DNA of 64,000 nucleotides from Mycolicibacterium phocaicum (GTDB taxonomy: Bacteria; Actinomycetota; Actinomycetes; Mycobacteriales; Mycobacteriaceae). The stretch is taken from assembly GCF_010731115.1 (NCBI RefSeq), contig NZ_AP022616.1, forward strand, positions 62,001-126,000, in the 5' to 3' direction. Within the stretch, counting starts at the first letter, position 1, and every line of letters begins with the position of its first letter. Of the stretch, positions 43,004 to 51,895 are shown one piece after another. Made by a program: the position numbers and the translations under genes. Under the pieces are notes generated by a model. It saw only the letters and a list, made by a program, of their open reading frames with translations. It searched no databases and was not told the DNA's origin.

Positions 43004-44254
43004 ATGGCTCAGCGCGAATTCGACATCGTCCTCTACGGCGCCACCGGTTTCGTCGGCAGGCTCACCGCTGAATACCTGGCCAAGGCAGGCGGATCCGCCC
43101 GGATCGCCCTGGCCGGGCGGTCGGTGGACAAGGTGCGCGCGGTGCGTGACTCACTGGGGGCGGCGGCCCAGAATTGGTCGATCATCGAGGCCGACGCCGG
43201 GTCACCGGCGTCACTGGTGACGATGGCCGCGCGTACCCAGGTCGTCGTCACGACCGTGGGGCCGTACACCCGCTACGGGCTGCCACTGGTGGCGGCTTGT
43301 GTGGAAGCCGGCACCGATTACGCCGACCTCACCGGAGAGACCCCGTTCATCCGTGCCAGCGTCGACCAATTCCACACGCGGGCTGCCCATGCCGGCATCC
43401 GGATCGTCCACTCCTGTGGATTCGATTCGGTCCCTTCCGATCTCACCGCCTATGCCCTGTATGACCGTGCGCGTGCCGATGGCGAAGGTGCGCTCACCGA
43501 CACGGACATGGTGGTGCGAAAGTTCGTCGGCGGCGCCTCGGGCGGCACGCTCGCCTCGATCCTGGAAGCTCGGCGCACCATGTCGGCAGACCCGGCCGTC
43601 CGCACCGCGATACGCGATCCGTACACGTTGAGCGCCGATCGAGAGGCCGAACCCGACCTGGGGCGGCAATCCGATGCGCCCTTACGTCGCGGCGCACAGA
43701 TCGCCCCGGAACTGGAGGGCAGCTGGACCGGCGCCTTCATCATGGCGGCGGAGAACTCGCGAATCGTGCGGCGTAGCAACGCACTTCTGGATTGGTCGTA
43801 CGGGCGCACGTTCCGCTACGCCGAACAGGTCAGCGCCGGATCGTCCGTCCTCGCCCCGGTGCGTGCGGCAGTCTCGACGGCGGCCCTCGCCGGCATGTCT
43901 GCGTTGGGCAGCCGCTACGCCAACTCGGCGCCTGCGCGGTTGTTCGAACGCCTCCTGCCCAAGCCGGGGAGCGGGCCGAGTGAAAGTGCCTTGAGCAAAG
44001 GGCAATACCGCATCGAGACTTATACAACCACCACGACCGGTGCTCGGTACCGCGCCGTCATCGCACAGCAGGGCGACCCCAGTTATCTGGCGACGGCGGT
44101 ACTGCTCGGGGAGAGCGGTCTGGCGCTCGCGCTGGACGGCGACAAGCTTTCCGCTCTGCGTGGGGTCCTGACGCCGGCCACGGCGATGGGTGACGCGCTG
44201 CTGACCCGCCTGCCGGCCGCTGGTGTCACGTTCGAGACCGTCCGCCTGAACTGA
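43004..44254 (+). CDS. Saccharopine-dehydrogenase-like / trans-acting enoyl reductase-family protein
   Basis: The 416-residue protein has an NAD(P)-binding Rossmann start FDIVLYGATGFVGRLTAEYL, AGRSVDKV, and TTVGPYTRYGLPLVAACVEAGTDYADLTGE, the pattern of mycobacterial Rv2449c and the trans-acting enoyl reductase Rv2953. Those proteins reduce polyketide or lipid intermediates, but most relatives are uncharacterised. A hydrophobic segment near residue 285-305 may bind membrane or lipid. It stands alone after a 100-base gap, with no lipid synthesis genes next to it. Confidence 0.85.
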   Translation: MAQREFDIVLYGATGFVGRLTAEYLAKAGGSARIALAGRSVDKVRAVRDSLGAAAQNWSIIEADAGSPASLVTMAARTQVVVTTVGPYTRYGLPLVAACVEAGTDYADLTGETPFIRASVDQFHTRAAHAGIRIVHSCGFDSVPSDLTAYALYDRARADGEGALTDTDMVVRKFVGGASGGTLASILEARRTMSADPAVRTAIRDPYTLSADREAEPDLGRQSDAPLRRGAQIAPELEGSWTGAFIMAAENSRIVRRSNALLDWSYGRTFRYAEQVSAGSSVLAPVRAAVSTAALAGMSALGSRYANSAPARLFERLLPKPGSGPSESALSKGQYRIETYTTTTTGARYRAVIAQQGDPSYLATAVLLGESGLALALDGDKLSALRGVLTPATAMGDALLTRLPAAGVTFETVRLN

Positions 44255-44280
44255 GTGCGGGCTGAGGGCCAATCACGCTC

Positions 44281-44955
44281 TCATGCAAGGGCATAACGCT
44301 GGCGCGGACGGCCGGTGGAGCCGTACTGCAGGCCCATCGTGAGGGTGCCGGCGCGCACCAGATCCGCGAGGTAGCGCCGCGCGGTCGCCGGGGCAATGCC
44401 CACCAGTTGCGCGATCTCGTCTGCCAACAGTGGTTTCCCCGCCTCGCGGAGCGCGTCCACGATCAGGCGCTCTGTCAGCGGGGCACCATCGTCCTTCTTG
44501 GTGCTCGGCCGCTCGGACCGCAGCGCCGAGACCGCGGAGTCCACCTGTTCCTGAGTCAGGTGTGGTCCGTCGAGGATCCGCCGGTACGCCGTGTACGCCG
44601 CCAGGCGCCGCGCCAACTCCGTGTTGGGAAACGGCTTGATGAGATAGTGCAGGGCGCCGGCGGCCAACCCGGCCCGGATGTTCGCCGCATCATCCGCGGC
44701 ACCGAGAATGAATGCGTCGCAGTGCAGGCGGCGTACCAGGTCGATGCCGGAGCCGTCAGGTAGGTACACGTCGACGAGTGCCAGATCCACCGGTGCCTGC
44801 GCGGCGTCGGCGTCGGCCACTATCGTCCCGGCTTCCGCGATGGTTCGCGCCGAGCCCACCGTGACCAATCCGACCATCGAGTCCACCACCGAGGCGTGCA
44901 GTGCGGCGACCCGAAAGTCGTCGTCCACCACCAGGATTCGCAACTCACGCGTCAT
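44281..44955 (-). CDS. CitB/DcuR-type response regulator
   Basis: The 224-residue protein has a receiver domain with acidic pocket VVDDDFRVAALH, phosphoacceptor Asp62 (ALVDVYLPDGSG) and Lys in YLIKPFP. A C-terminal winged helix-turn-helix contains ADEIAQLVGIAPATARRYLA and LVRAGTLTMGLQYGSTGRP. This is the layout of citrate/C4-dicarboxylate response regulators. It overlaps the sensor kinase gene by 11 bases and lies downstream of a citrate-type transporter in the same transcription unit, which it probably activates. Confidence 0.92.
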   Translation of the reverse strand: MTRELRILVVDDDFRVAALHASVVDSMVGLVTVGSARTIAEAGTIVADADAAQAPVDLALVDVYLPDGSGIDLVRRLHCDAFILGAADDAANIRAGLAAGALHYLIKPFPNTELARRLAAYTAYRRILDGPHLTQEQVDSAVSALRSERPSTKKDDGAPLTERLIVDALREAGKPLLADEIAQLVGIAPATARRYLADLVRAGTLTMGLQYGSTGRPRQRYALA

Positions 44956-46588
44956 CGCCCAGCACACCTCCCGGAATCGTGGCCAGCACTGTGGTCGGCT
45001 CGCCGTCCGTGCCGCCGCGGGCCGCGATGGTGACATCCCCACCGTGTCCGCGCGCGACCTGCCGTGCGATGGCCAGGCCCATACCGCGCCCGCCCGGCAC
45101 CGTCGGGTCGGATCGGGTGGTGACCCCTTCGAGGAAGGGGTCGTCGACAGCGAATCCGGGCCCGGTGTCGGTCACCACGATCACCAGATCATGTCCGTCG
45201 CGCAAGAGATCCAGCTCTACCGCCGGGACGTGCGCGTCCGGCGCTGCGTTCTCGGCCGCCGCGTCGATCGCGTTGTCGAGCAGATTCCCGACCACCGTGG
45301 TGGTGTCCACCGGGTGCGCGAGTGTGCCGACCAGCGCCGTCTCCTCGCCTACCCGCAGCACGACGCCGCGCTCGTGCGCACGAGCGGCCTTGGCGCCGAC
45401 GAACGCCCGCAGATGTGGTTCGTCCAACCGTTCCAGACCCGGCACGGGGGCCACGCCGGCTCGGCCGGTGATCTCGTCGAGGTAGCTGAGCGCCTCGGCG
45501 GTCCGGTGGTCGCGGAGCAGGCCTGCCACCACGTGCAGGCGGTTCGCAGACTCGTGTCGCTGGGCCCGCAGTGCCGAGCTCATGGCCTGCACCGAGTCCA
45601 GTTCCCGGGTGAGCGCCTCGATGTCGGTGCGGTCCACGGCGGTCAGCACCGTGCCCAGATCGGTACCGTCGCGGTGCACCCGCCGGGACGACACCAACAC
45701 CACGCGTTCGTTGACGGCCGCGGCCACCGGCACCGTCGTCGGCTCCGCTGCGACGGCAGCCACGCGGGGCGTCAGGCCCAGATCGCGCAGCGGCGTCCCC
45801 GGTGCGGCGGTGACACCGAGCAACTCCCGAGCCCGCTCGTTGATCACCCGGGAGATGCCTTTCGCATCGATCGCGATGACTCCCTCAGCGCCCGAATGCA
45901 ATACCGCGTCCTGCTCGCGGATCAGCTCGGCCATCTCCTCGGGCTCCAGGCTCAGGGTCAGGCGGCGCCACCGCCTGGTCAACAGTGCCGAGCCGATCGC
46001 GCCCACCGTCAGTGCAATCGCCACCAACGTCACCATGAGCACCAGGGTGCGGTGGGTGGCCTGATTGACGGTATCCATCGCCACGCCGACACTGACCAAG
46101 CCGACGACCGTGCCGTCCGGACCGCGGATCGGTGCCTTGGCGCGGACCGAATCGCCGAGAGTGCCCTGCTGCACGGTCAGTTCGGACTCGCCACCGAGGA
46201 CGGCGGACGGATCGGTGCTCAGGGGCCGATCCAGCTGTGTCGGGTCTGGATGTGCGATGCGGTAGCCGGCGTCATCGGCGATCACCACGAACAGCACCCC
46301 GGTCCGGGCGGTGATGGCCGCGGCCTGCCGTTGCAGCGGGGCGGCGGCCAGCTCGGCGGCCGTAGCCGGGTGCCCGGCCCGACGTGCCGCGGATTGGGCG
46401 GCGGCACCGGCCTGGACCTCCTGATCCGAGGCCACCGTCTCGGCGATGGCCTGGGCGCGGCGCGCAAATTCGGTCCGGGTCTGCGTGTCGGTGCGGTGGA
46501 TGATGATGCCGAAACCGGCGGCCAGGCTGGCGGTCACGATCACCATCTGCAGGATGAGGATCTGGGTGCGTAATCGGATCCTCGGCAT
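44945..46588 (-). CDS. CitA/DcuS-type sensor histidine kinase
   Basis: The 547-residue kinase has two membrane helices (about 8-28 and 185-205) bracketing a periplasmic PAS-like sensor with RTGVLFVVIADDAGYRIAHPD. A cytoplasmic PAS region (VLHSGAEGVIAIDAKG) follows, then an unusual H-box RAQRHESANRLHVVAGLL, and an ATPase domain with LLDNAIDAAAEN, VTDTGPGF and GGRGMGLAI. The sensor binds citrate or dicarboxylates directly in known relatives. Its gene follows the transporter by 50 bases and overlaps that of its regulator. Confidence 0.92.
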   Translation of the reverse strand: MPRIRLRTQILILQMVIVTASLAAGFGIIIHRTDTQTRTEFARRAQAIAETVASDQEVQAGAAAQSAARRAGHPATAAELAAAPLQRQAAAITARTGVLFVVIADDAGYRIAHPDPTQLDRPLSTDPSAVLGGESELTVQQGTLGDSVRAKAPIRGPDGTVVGLVSVGVAMDTVNQATHRTLVLMVTLVAIALTVGAIGSALLTRRWRRLTLSLEPEEMAELIREQDAVLHSGAEGVIAIDAKGISRVINERARELLGVTAAPGTPLRDLGLTPRVAAVAAEPTTVPVAAAVNERVVLVSSRRVHRDGTDLGTVLTAVDRTDIEALTRELDSVQAMSSALRAQRHESANRLHVVAGLLRDHRTAEALSYLDEITGRAGVAPVPGLERLDEPHLRAFVGAKAARAHERGVVLRVGEETALVGTLAHPVDTTTVVGNLLDNAIDAAAENAAPDAHVPAVELDLLRDGHDLVIVVTDTGPGFAVDDPFLEGVTTRSDPTVPGGRGMGLAIARQVARGHGGDVTIAARGGTDGEPTTVLATIPGGVLGDDA

Positions 46589-46638
46589 GAGGGTCGAGGC
46601 TATCGCTGTCGACGACGGATCGGCCGCGGATCGGCGCG

Positions 46639-47991
46639 TCAGAGCGGTATCTGGCCGAGAGCGACGCCCACCACCAGCATTACCAGCGAGACCACCGCCG
46701 CACGCCACAACACCTTCTTGTGATGGTCGGCGAGCCCGACGCCGGCCAGCGCGACCAGCAGCAGGATCGCCGGCACCAGTGGGCTCTGCATGTGGAACGG
46801 CTGGCCGGTGATCGAGGCCCGCGCCATCTCGGCCGCGCTGATCCCGTAGTGGCTCGCGGTCTCCGAGAGCACCGGCAGGACGCCGAAGTAAAAGGCGTCG
46901 TTGGACATCAGGAACGTGAACGGGATCGACAGCACGCCGGTGATCACGCCGAGGTGCGGGCCCATCGACTCGGGGATGATGCCGGTGACCCAGGTGGCCA
47001 CCGCTTCCACCATGCCGGTGCCCTTGAATACTCCGGTCAGCACAGCTGCGGCGAGCACCATGCCCACCACCGACACGATCGACGACGCATGCCGAGTGAT
47101 CGCGGCCTGTTGTTCGGACACCTGCGGGAAGTTCGCCATGAGGGCCACCGCGGCGGCGATCATGAAAAGCACCGGGATGGGCAGGATGTCCATGGTGAGC
47201 ACGGCGAGCAGTGCGACGGTGACGATCGCGTTGAACCACAACAGTTTTGGTCGAGCGAATTCACCGGAGATCGCGCCCGAGTCGTCGGCGGCGCCCTCGA
47301 ATGCGTCACCGCCGCCGAGGCCCGTCGGTTCCGACCCACCTCCGACACCGGCCAGGACCCGCTCGCGAACCACGATCGAGCCGATCCGCTTGCGCTCCAG
47401 CACCCCCAGGTGCCATGCGAACGCCAGCACGATGAACATTCCGGCGATCAGCGACGGGATCATCGGGACGAACACCTCGGACGGGGAGATCTTCAGTGCG
47501 GCCGCCGCGCGCGCGGTCGGGCCGCCCCACGGCAGGATGTTCATGGTGCCGTTCGCCAAGCCGGCGACCACGGTGAGCACCACCGGGCTGACCCCAAGCT
47601 TCAAGTAGAGGGGAAGTAGCGCGGAGACCGTGACGATGTACGTTGTCGAACCGTCGCCGTCGAGCGAGACGACCGCCGCGAGCACCGCGGTGCCGACCAC
47701 CAGTCGGGCGGGATCGTGATCCACCAAGCGGATCACGGTGCGGATCACCGGATCGAACAGCCCGACATCGATCATGATCCCGAAGAACACGATCGCGAAG
47801 AAGAGCATCGCGGCGGTGGGCGCCAGGTCCTTGATGCCGTCGGTGATCATCTTCCCGATTCCGCTGCCCGCCCCGGCCAGCAGGCCGAAGGTCACGGGGA
47901 CGGCGATCAACGCCACGATGGGCGTGGCGCGCTTGGTCATGATGACGACCATGAAAGCGGCGACCATGGTCAGGCCGAGGGCAACCAACAT
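46639..47991 (-). CDS. CitMHS-family citrate:metal/H+ symporter
   Basis: The 450-residue membrane protein has about 12 helices and matches CitM-type transporters. Visible family patterns are DVGLFDPVIRTVIRLVDHDP, the VSLDGDGSTTYIVTVSALLPL loop, GGPTARAAAALKI and, near the end, MSNDAFYFGVLPVLSETA and PFHMQSPLVPAILLLV. Such proteins import citrate complexed with Mg or Ca. It is the first gene of a transporter-kinase-regulator operon, the reverse of the usual order in which the two-component genes precede the transporter. The central region between helices 6 and 7 is a glycine-rich cytoplasmic loop. Confidence 0.93.
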   Translation of the reverse strand: MLVALGLTMVAAFMVVIMTKRATPIVALIAVPVTFGLLAGAGSGIGKMITDGIKDLAPTAAMLFFAIVFFGIMIDVGLFDPVIRTVIRLVDHDPARLVVGTAVLAAVVSLDGDGSTTYIVTVSALLPLYLKLGVSPVVLTVVAGLANGTMNILPWGGPTARAAAALKISPSEVFVPMIPSLIAGMFIVLAFAWHLGVLERKRIGSIVVRERVLAGVGGGSEPTGLGGGDAFEGAADDSGAISGEFARPKLLWFNAIVTVALLAVLTMDILPIPVLFMIAAAVALMANFPQVSEQQAAITRHASSIVSVVGMVLAAAVLTGVFKGTGMVEAVATWVTGIIPESMGPHLGVITGVLSIPFTFLMSNDAFYFGVLPVLSETASHYGISAAEMARASITGQPFHMQSPLVPAILLLVALAGVGLADHHKKVLWRAAVVSLVMLVVGVALGQIPL

Positions 47992-48117
47992 CAGCTATCT
48001 CCTGAGGGTGTGACTGGTGCAATCTCAGAAGGGTCGCTGTAATCGGCATCACAATGCGAGCTTGTACGTATTAGTCGCGCTTTTGCGTGTTTCGCTCGGT
48101 GTTGTGTTGCCGGGTGA

Positions 48118-49182
48118 CTAGCGCAGGGCGTGTCGGATCGCGGCGGCGACGCGGCTCACCGCATCGCGGGCTGCTGGGCTGATCTGGGTCATGGAGATGT
48201 ACCCGTGCACCAGGCCGCTTTCTCGTAGCAGGCGGGTCGGGACGCCGAAGTCCTTGAGCCGCTGGGCGTATGCGATGCCCTCGTCCCGCAAGGTGTCGAA
48301 ACCGGCGACGGTGACGAGCGTCGGCGGCACCCCGGAGAGGTCCTCCGCCAGAATCGGTGAGACCCGTGGGTCGGAGCCGTCATCGGCATCGGGGACGTAC
48401 AGCTCGGACAGCCACGCGATCTGCTTGGCGGTCAGCGCGGGGTTGTCGGCGAACTCCGCACGCGAACGGTAGCTGCCCACGGCATCGACGACCGGATACA
48501 TCAGCACCTGCATCCGGGGCAGCAATGCGTCGCCCTGGAGTTGGTTCGACAGCACCGCACAGAGATTCGCGCCGGCGCTGTCACCAAGCAGGACGATCCG
48601 CGCCGGATCGATGCCCCAGTCGGTGCAGCGGGCGACGGCGAAATGCCATGCGTCCCAGGCATCGTCGACAGCCGCCGGAAACGGCGCCTCCGGAGCGAGC
48701 CGATACTCGACCGACAGGACATTGACGCCGGCGCCGGCCGCGATGAGGCGGGCGGGGGAGTCGTAATCCTGGCGACTGCCGAGGACGAAACCGCCGCCGT
48801 GCAGGAACAGCACGAGCCCGTTGGAGCGCACCTTCGGGCGATACAGGCTGGCCCGAATACCGCTGGGGAGAACGATATCGGGGTCCACGTCCACCGTCAC
48901 GTTCTCGGATTTGTCCGCGAAGACCCGGCAGTCGTTCGCCATGATGGCGCGCGCCTCGGCCACGGTGCCGTCACTGAAATCAGGCTCCTCGGCGGCGAAG
49001 CGCATCAGCAGTGCGATCTCCGGCGCCATCACGTCGCCGTCGGCGTTGACGGTCGGCGGGACGAGCCGGCGGAGGACGGCCTGCGGAACCCGGCCCAGAG
49101 CCGTGAACAGGCTCCGCTGCATCAGCTCGGCCGCGGTCAGTCGGCGGTCCGGCGTCGTGGGTCCGGCAAGGGTCGCCGTCAT
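48118..49182 (-). CDS. HSL-family alpha/beta hydrolase (Lip-type esterase)
   Basis: The 354-residue esterase has the hormone-sensitive-lipase oxyanion motif LFLHGGGFVLGS and nucleophile GDSAGANLC. The acid lies near DPRVSPILAED or GFDTLRDEG, and the histidine is in SGLVHGYISM. It hydrolyses short acyl esters. The ATG overlaps the stop of an upstream flavin monooxygenase gene by four bases. In Baeyer-Villiger pathways a monooxygenase makes an ester and the adjacent esterase opens it, so the pair probably forms one two-step pathway. Confidence 0.93.
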   Translation of the reverse strand: MTATLAGPTTPDRRLTAAELMQRSLFTALGRVPQAVLRRLVPPTVNADGDVMAPEIALLMRFAAEEPDFSDGTVAEARAIMANDCRVFADKSENVTVDVDPDIVLPSGIRASLYRPKVRSNGLVLFLHGGGFVLGSRQDYDSPARLIAAGAGVNVLSVEYRLAPEAPFPAAVDDAWDAWHFAVARCTDWGIDPARIVLLGDSAGANLCAVLSNQLQGDALLPRMQVLMYPVVDAVGSYRSRAEFADNPALTAKQIAWLSELYVPDADDGSDPRVSPILAEDLSGVPPTLVTVAGFDTLRDEGIAYAQRLKDFGVPTRLLRESGLVHGYISMTQISPAARDAVSRVAAAIRHALR

Positions 49183-50750
49183 GACGCGACTCGTCCGGAC
49201 GCTGCCCGGTTGATCTCGGCCCGGCGATCCTCGTTTTGCGTGCCGCCGACGGCGAGTTCACGTTCTAGCCGCGAGCTGAAGCGCAGATTGTCGTCGATGA
49301 TCGATCCCCGGTACATCTTCCGGTCTTCCAGGAACACGTTCCGCATCTGCCAGGGCATCCCGTCGCCCTGACGCGGTAGCGCCCGATTGGCGCGTTGCAT
49401 GTATCCGGCGTCCAGGTCGAGGATCGACCGCGTGCCGACGCCCTCGGCCGCATACGGCGCGACGGTGTCGTACCCATGGGTGTCCATGTACCGGAGCAGT
49501 TCGATGAGGCTCTTGCCGAGGAGCGAAATCTTCAGTGTCCAGGACGATTTGGTGTAGCCGATCGCCATCATCCAGTTCGGGATACCGGACAGCAGGGCGC
49601 CGCGGTACACCACGGCGTCGGACAGCTCGACCGGTCGGCCGTCGACTGTCAGGTCGATGCCGCCGAACAGCCGCAGGTTCAGCCCGGTCGCCGTGACGAT
49701 GAGGTCGGCCGGCAGGTGCTCACCGGACTCGAGTTCGATTCCGGTCTTGGTGAAGCGGCGGATCCGATCGGTCACCACCGACGCGCCGCCGTCGCGGATC
49801 GAGGCGAAGAAGTCGCCGTCGGGGGCGAGGCACAGGCGCTGGTCCCACGGGTCATACGGCGGGTTGAAGTGCCGGTCAACGTCGAATCCCGCCGGCAGTT
49901 GCTTCTTGTTCAGGTGCCGGATGACGCGCCGTGCGGTCTTCGGGAACCTCGTCATCAGTTCGACGACCACCCAGTCGATCAACACGTTCTTCCACCGGGT
50001 CGCGAGGTAGCCGCGTCGTTCTCCGAGGAGGCGAGTGAGTTTGAGGCTCAGCGTGTCGACGCGTGGCAGCGACATGATGTAGGTCGGCGTGCGCTGCAGC
50101 ATGGTGACGTGGTCGGCGGCGCCGTCGCCCTTCAGCAGCGACGGGATGAGCGTGATTGCGGTTGCGCCGCTGCCGATTACGACGACCTTCTTGCCGGAGT
50201 GGTCGTAGTCCGCAGGCCAGAACTGCGGGTGGATGATGTCGCCCTCGAAGTCGTCCCGGCCCTCGAACTCCGGGGTGTACCCCTCGTCGTACCGGTAGTA
50301 GCCCGTGCCGGCGTAGACCCACCCCGCTTTGATCACCTCGTTGCGCACCGCACCGGTGGCATCGGTCACCTCGACAGTCAGCACCCATTCCGCGTCGTCG
50401 CTCGACCACGCGGCGGCCACGACGTGGTGGCGGTACCTGATGATCGTGTCGAGGCCGTACTCCTCGACGGTCTCCTTGAGGTAGTCCAGGATCAGCGGTG
50501 CGTCCGCGATCGCCTTCTCATCGCGCCAGCTCTTGAACTCGTATGCGAAGGTGTGCAAATCCGAGTCGGACCGAATGCCGGGGTACCGGAACAGATCCCA
50601 CGTCCCGCCGATCGCGGCGCGCCCCTCGAGCAGTGCGATCTTCTTCGCCGGGAACTCTTTGGTGAGATATGCCGCCGCGCCGATTCCCGAGATGCCGCCG
50701 CCGATGATCACGACGTCGTAGTACTCCGGGTTGGGTGCTGGGATGCTCAT
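49179..50750 (-). CDS. FAD-dependent monooxygenase, Baeyer-Villiger type
   Basis: The 523-residue protein has an FAD-binding GGGISGIGAAAYL at the N-terminus and GTWDLFRYPGIRSDSDLHTF. A second Rossmann motif VVVIGSGATAITLIPSL binds NADPH, with ATGLNLRLFGG near the C-terminal half. These belong to mycobacterial Baeyer-Villiger or flavin-containing monooxygenases such as EthA. The strict fingerprint FxGxxxHxxxWP is represented by the divergent FEGDIIHPQFWP. It likely inserts oxygen next to a ketone, and the coupled esterase would split the product. Confidence 0.92.
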   Translation of the reverse strand: MSIPAPNPEYYDVVIIGGGISGIGAAAYLTKEFPAKKIALLEGRAAIGGTWDLFRYPGIRSDSDLHTFAYEFKSWRDEKAIADAPLILDYLKETVEEYGLDTIIRYRHHVVAAAWSSDDAEWVLTVEVTDATGAVRNEVIKAGWVYAGTGYYRYDEGYTPEFEGRDDFEGDIIHPQFWPADYDHSGKKVVVIGSGATAITLIPSLLKGDGAADHVTMLQRTPTYIMSLPRVDTLSLKLTRLLGERRGYLATRWKNVLIDWVVVELMTRFPKTARRVIRHLNKKQLPAGFDVDRHFNPPYDPWDQRLCLAPDGDFFASIRDGGASVVTDRIRRFTKTGIELESGEHLPADLIVTATGLNLRLFGGIDLTVDGRPVELSDAVVYRGALLSGIPNWMMAIGYTKSSWTLKISLLGKSLIELLRYMDTHGYDTVAPYAAEGVGTRSILDLDAGYMQRANRALPRQGDGMPWQMRNVFLEDRKMYRGSIIDDNLRFSSRLERELAVGGTQNEDRRAEINRAASGRVAS

Positions 50751-50997
50751 CTGTCGTTTCCTTCCTGCGCCGGCACTGGCGCCTTGCGATGTGCCTCAGA
50801 CTGCCGGGGTCGACGTGGTGCGCACCACATCGAAATGCAACAACCTGTATCCGGTAGCGGTGTGATTCGCACCGCGCAGGGATCAGGTGCGTCCTCGGCT
50901 GAACCGGCTGCGGTGCCGACATCGGCCAACCGACCCCGGGTTGGTGGGACGGGCCGTACCATCGCATGCGCGTCCGGACAGACAGAGGTGCACCGCC

Positions 50998-51789
50998 ATG
51001 ACCACGTACCGCAGGATCGCTGCACTCGGCAGCTCCTATGCCGCCGGCCCAGGCATCCAACCGGTCGTCAACCGCGCTGCGATGCGTTCGGGCAACAACT
51101 ACGCGCACGTATTGGCGCGTGCCCTCGGCGCCGAGCTCACCGATCTGACGGTTTCGGGCGCGACGACGTCAACCGTCCTGGATACGCCGCAGCGCGTCGG
51201 ACTCGTGAAGTTCGCGCCGCAGATTCTCGCGCTGCCCGTTGACGCCGACCTGGTACTGATAACGGCCGCCGGCAACGATCTCGAGTACCTGGGTTCTGCG
51301 GTCAAGCTGGGCGTCCATTTCACGCTGAATCGCTACACGCGCGGACTCCTGCAGCGGTGGATTCCCGCCGACGTTCCCACGGCGACGGTGGAGCAGCAGA
51401 ACAAGGCCGCCGCGGGACTGGCCCGCATCGTGATCGAAGCACGTTCGCGCGCACCGGAAGCACGTGTCATTCTCGTCGACTATCTCCCGATGGTCGGTGA
51501 CATGACCGTGCCTTTCATGGATGTTCCGTTCGATAACGCTGTCGTCGACGCTCTCGCGGCAATTCACGATCAGCTGTCGCGCGTATTCACCGACGTCGCA
51601 GAACAAACCGGAACCGATCTCGCGCAGGCATCCCGGTTCGGCCGCGGGCACGAGCTCGGTAGCCCTTCCCCGTGGATCCAGCCCTTGCAGCCTGTTCATC
51701 GCATCGCGAGTTCGTTTCACCCGACCGCAGACGGGATGAAAGCCGTTGCCACCGAACTACTGCGCATAATTGGTGAGCCTTCGAGATGA
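50998..51789 (+). CDS. SGNH/GDSL-family hydrolase
   Basis: The 263-residue protein has block I ALGSSYAAGPG with the nucleophilic Ser (in place of the GDS sequence), block III TAAGNDLEYLG with the oxyanion Asn, and block V SSFHPTADGM with the catalytic Asp/His region. The family deacetylates or hydrolyses esters and lipids. The ATG at 50998 lies about 250 bases from the divergent monooxygenase gene. There is no clear signal peptide, so it may act inside the cell. It converges with the amine oxidase gene through a shared terminator. Confidence 0.88.
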   Translation: MTTYRRIAALGSSYAAGPGIQPVVNRAAMRSGNNYAHVLARALGAELTDLTVSGATTSTVLDTPQRVGLVKFAPQILALPVDADLVLITAAGNDLEYLGSAVKLGVHFTLNRYTRGLLQRWIPADVPTATVEQQNKAAAGLARIVIEARSRAPEARVILVDYLPMVGDMTVPFMDVPFDNAVVDALAAIHDQLSRVFTDVAEQTGTDLAQASRFGRGHELGSPSPWIQPLQPVHRIASSFHPTADGMKAVATELLRIIGEPSR

Positions 51790-51826
51790 CGCCGCGCGGC
51801 CGTCCCAAGGCCGATTGGCATCGGCA

Positions 51827-51885
51827 CCCCTCGGGGGGCGAGTAGGGCCGACGGTGCTTGGCCCGTCTGCTCGTACCCCGAGGGG
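51827..51885. terminator. Bidirectional hairpin between convergent genes
   Basis: CCCCTCGGGG and CGAG (51827-51842) pair with CTCG and CCCCGAGGGG (51870-51885), and GGGCC/GGCCC forms an inner stem. It lies between the ends of the SGNH hydrolase and amine oxidase genes and can act on both strands. Confidence 0.75.
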
Positions 51886-51895
51886 CGCCCGACGG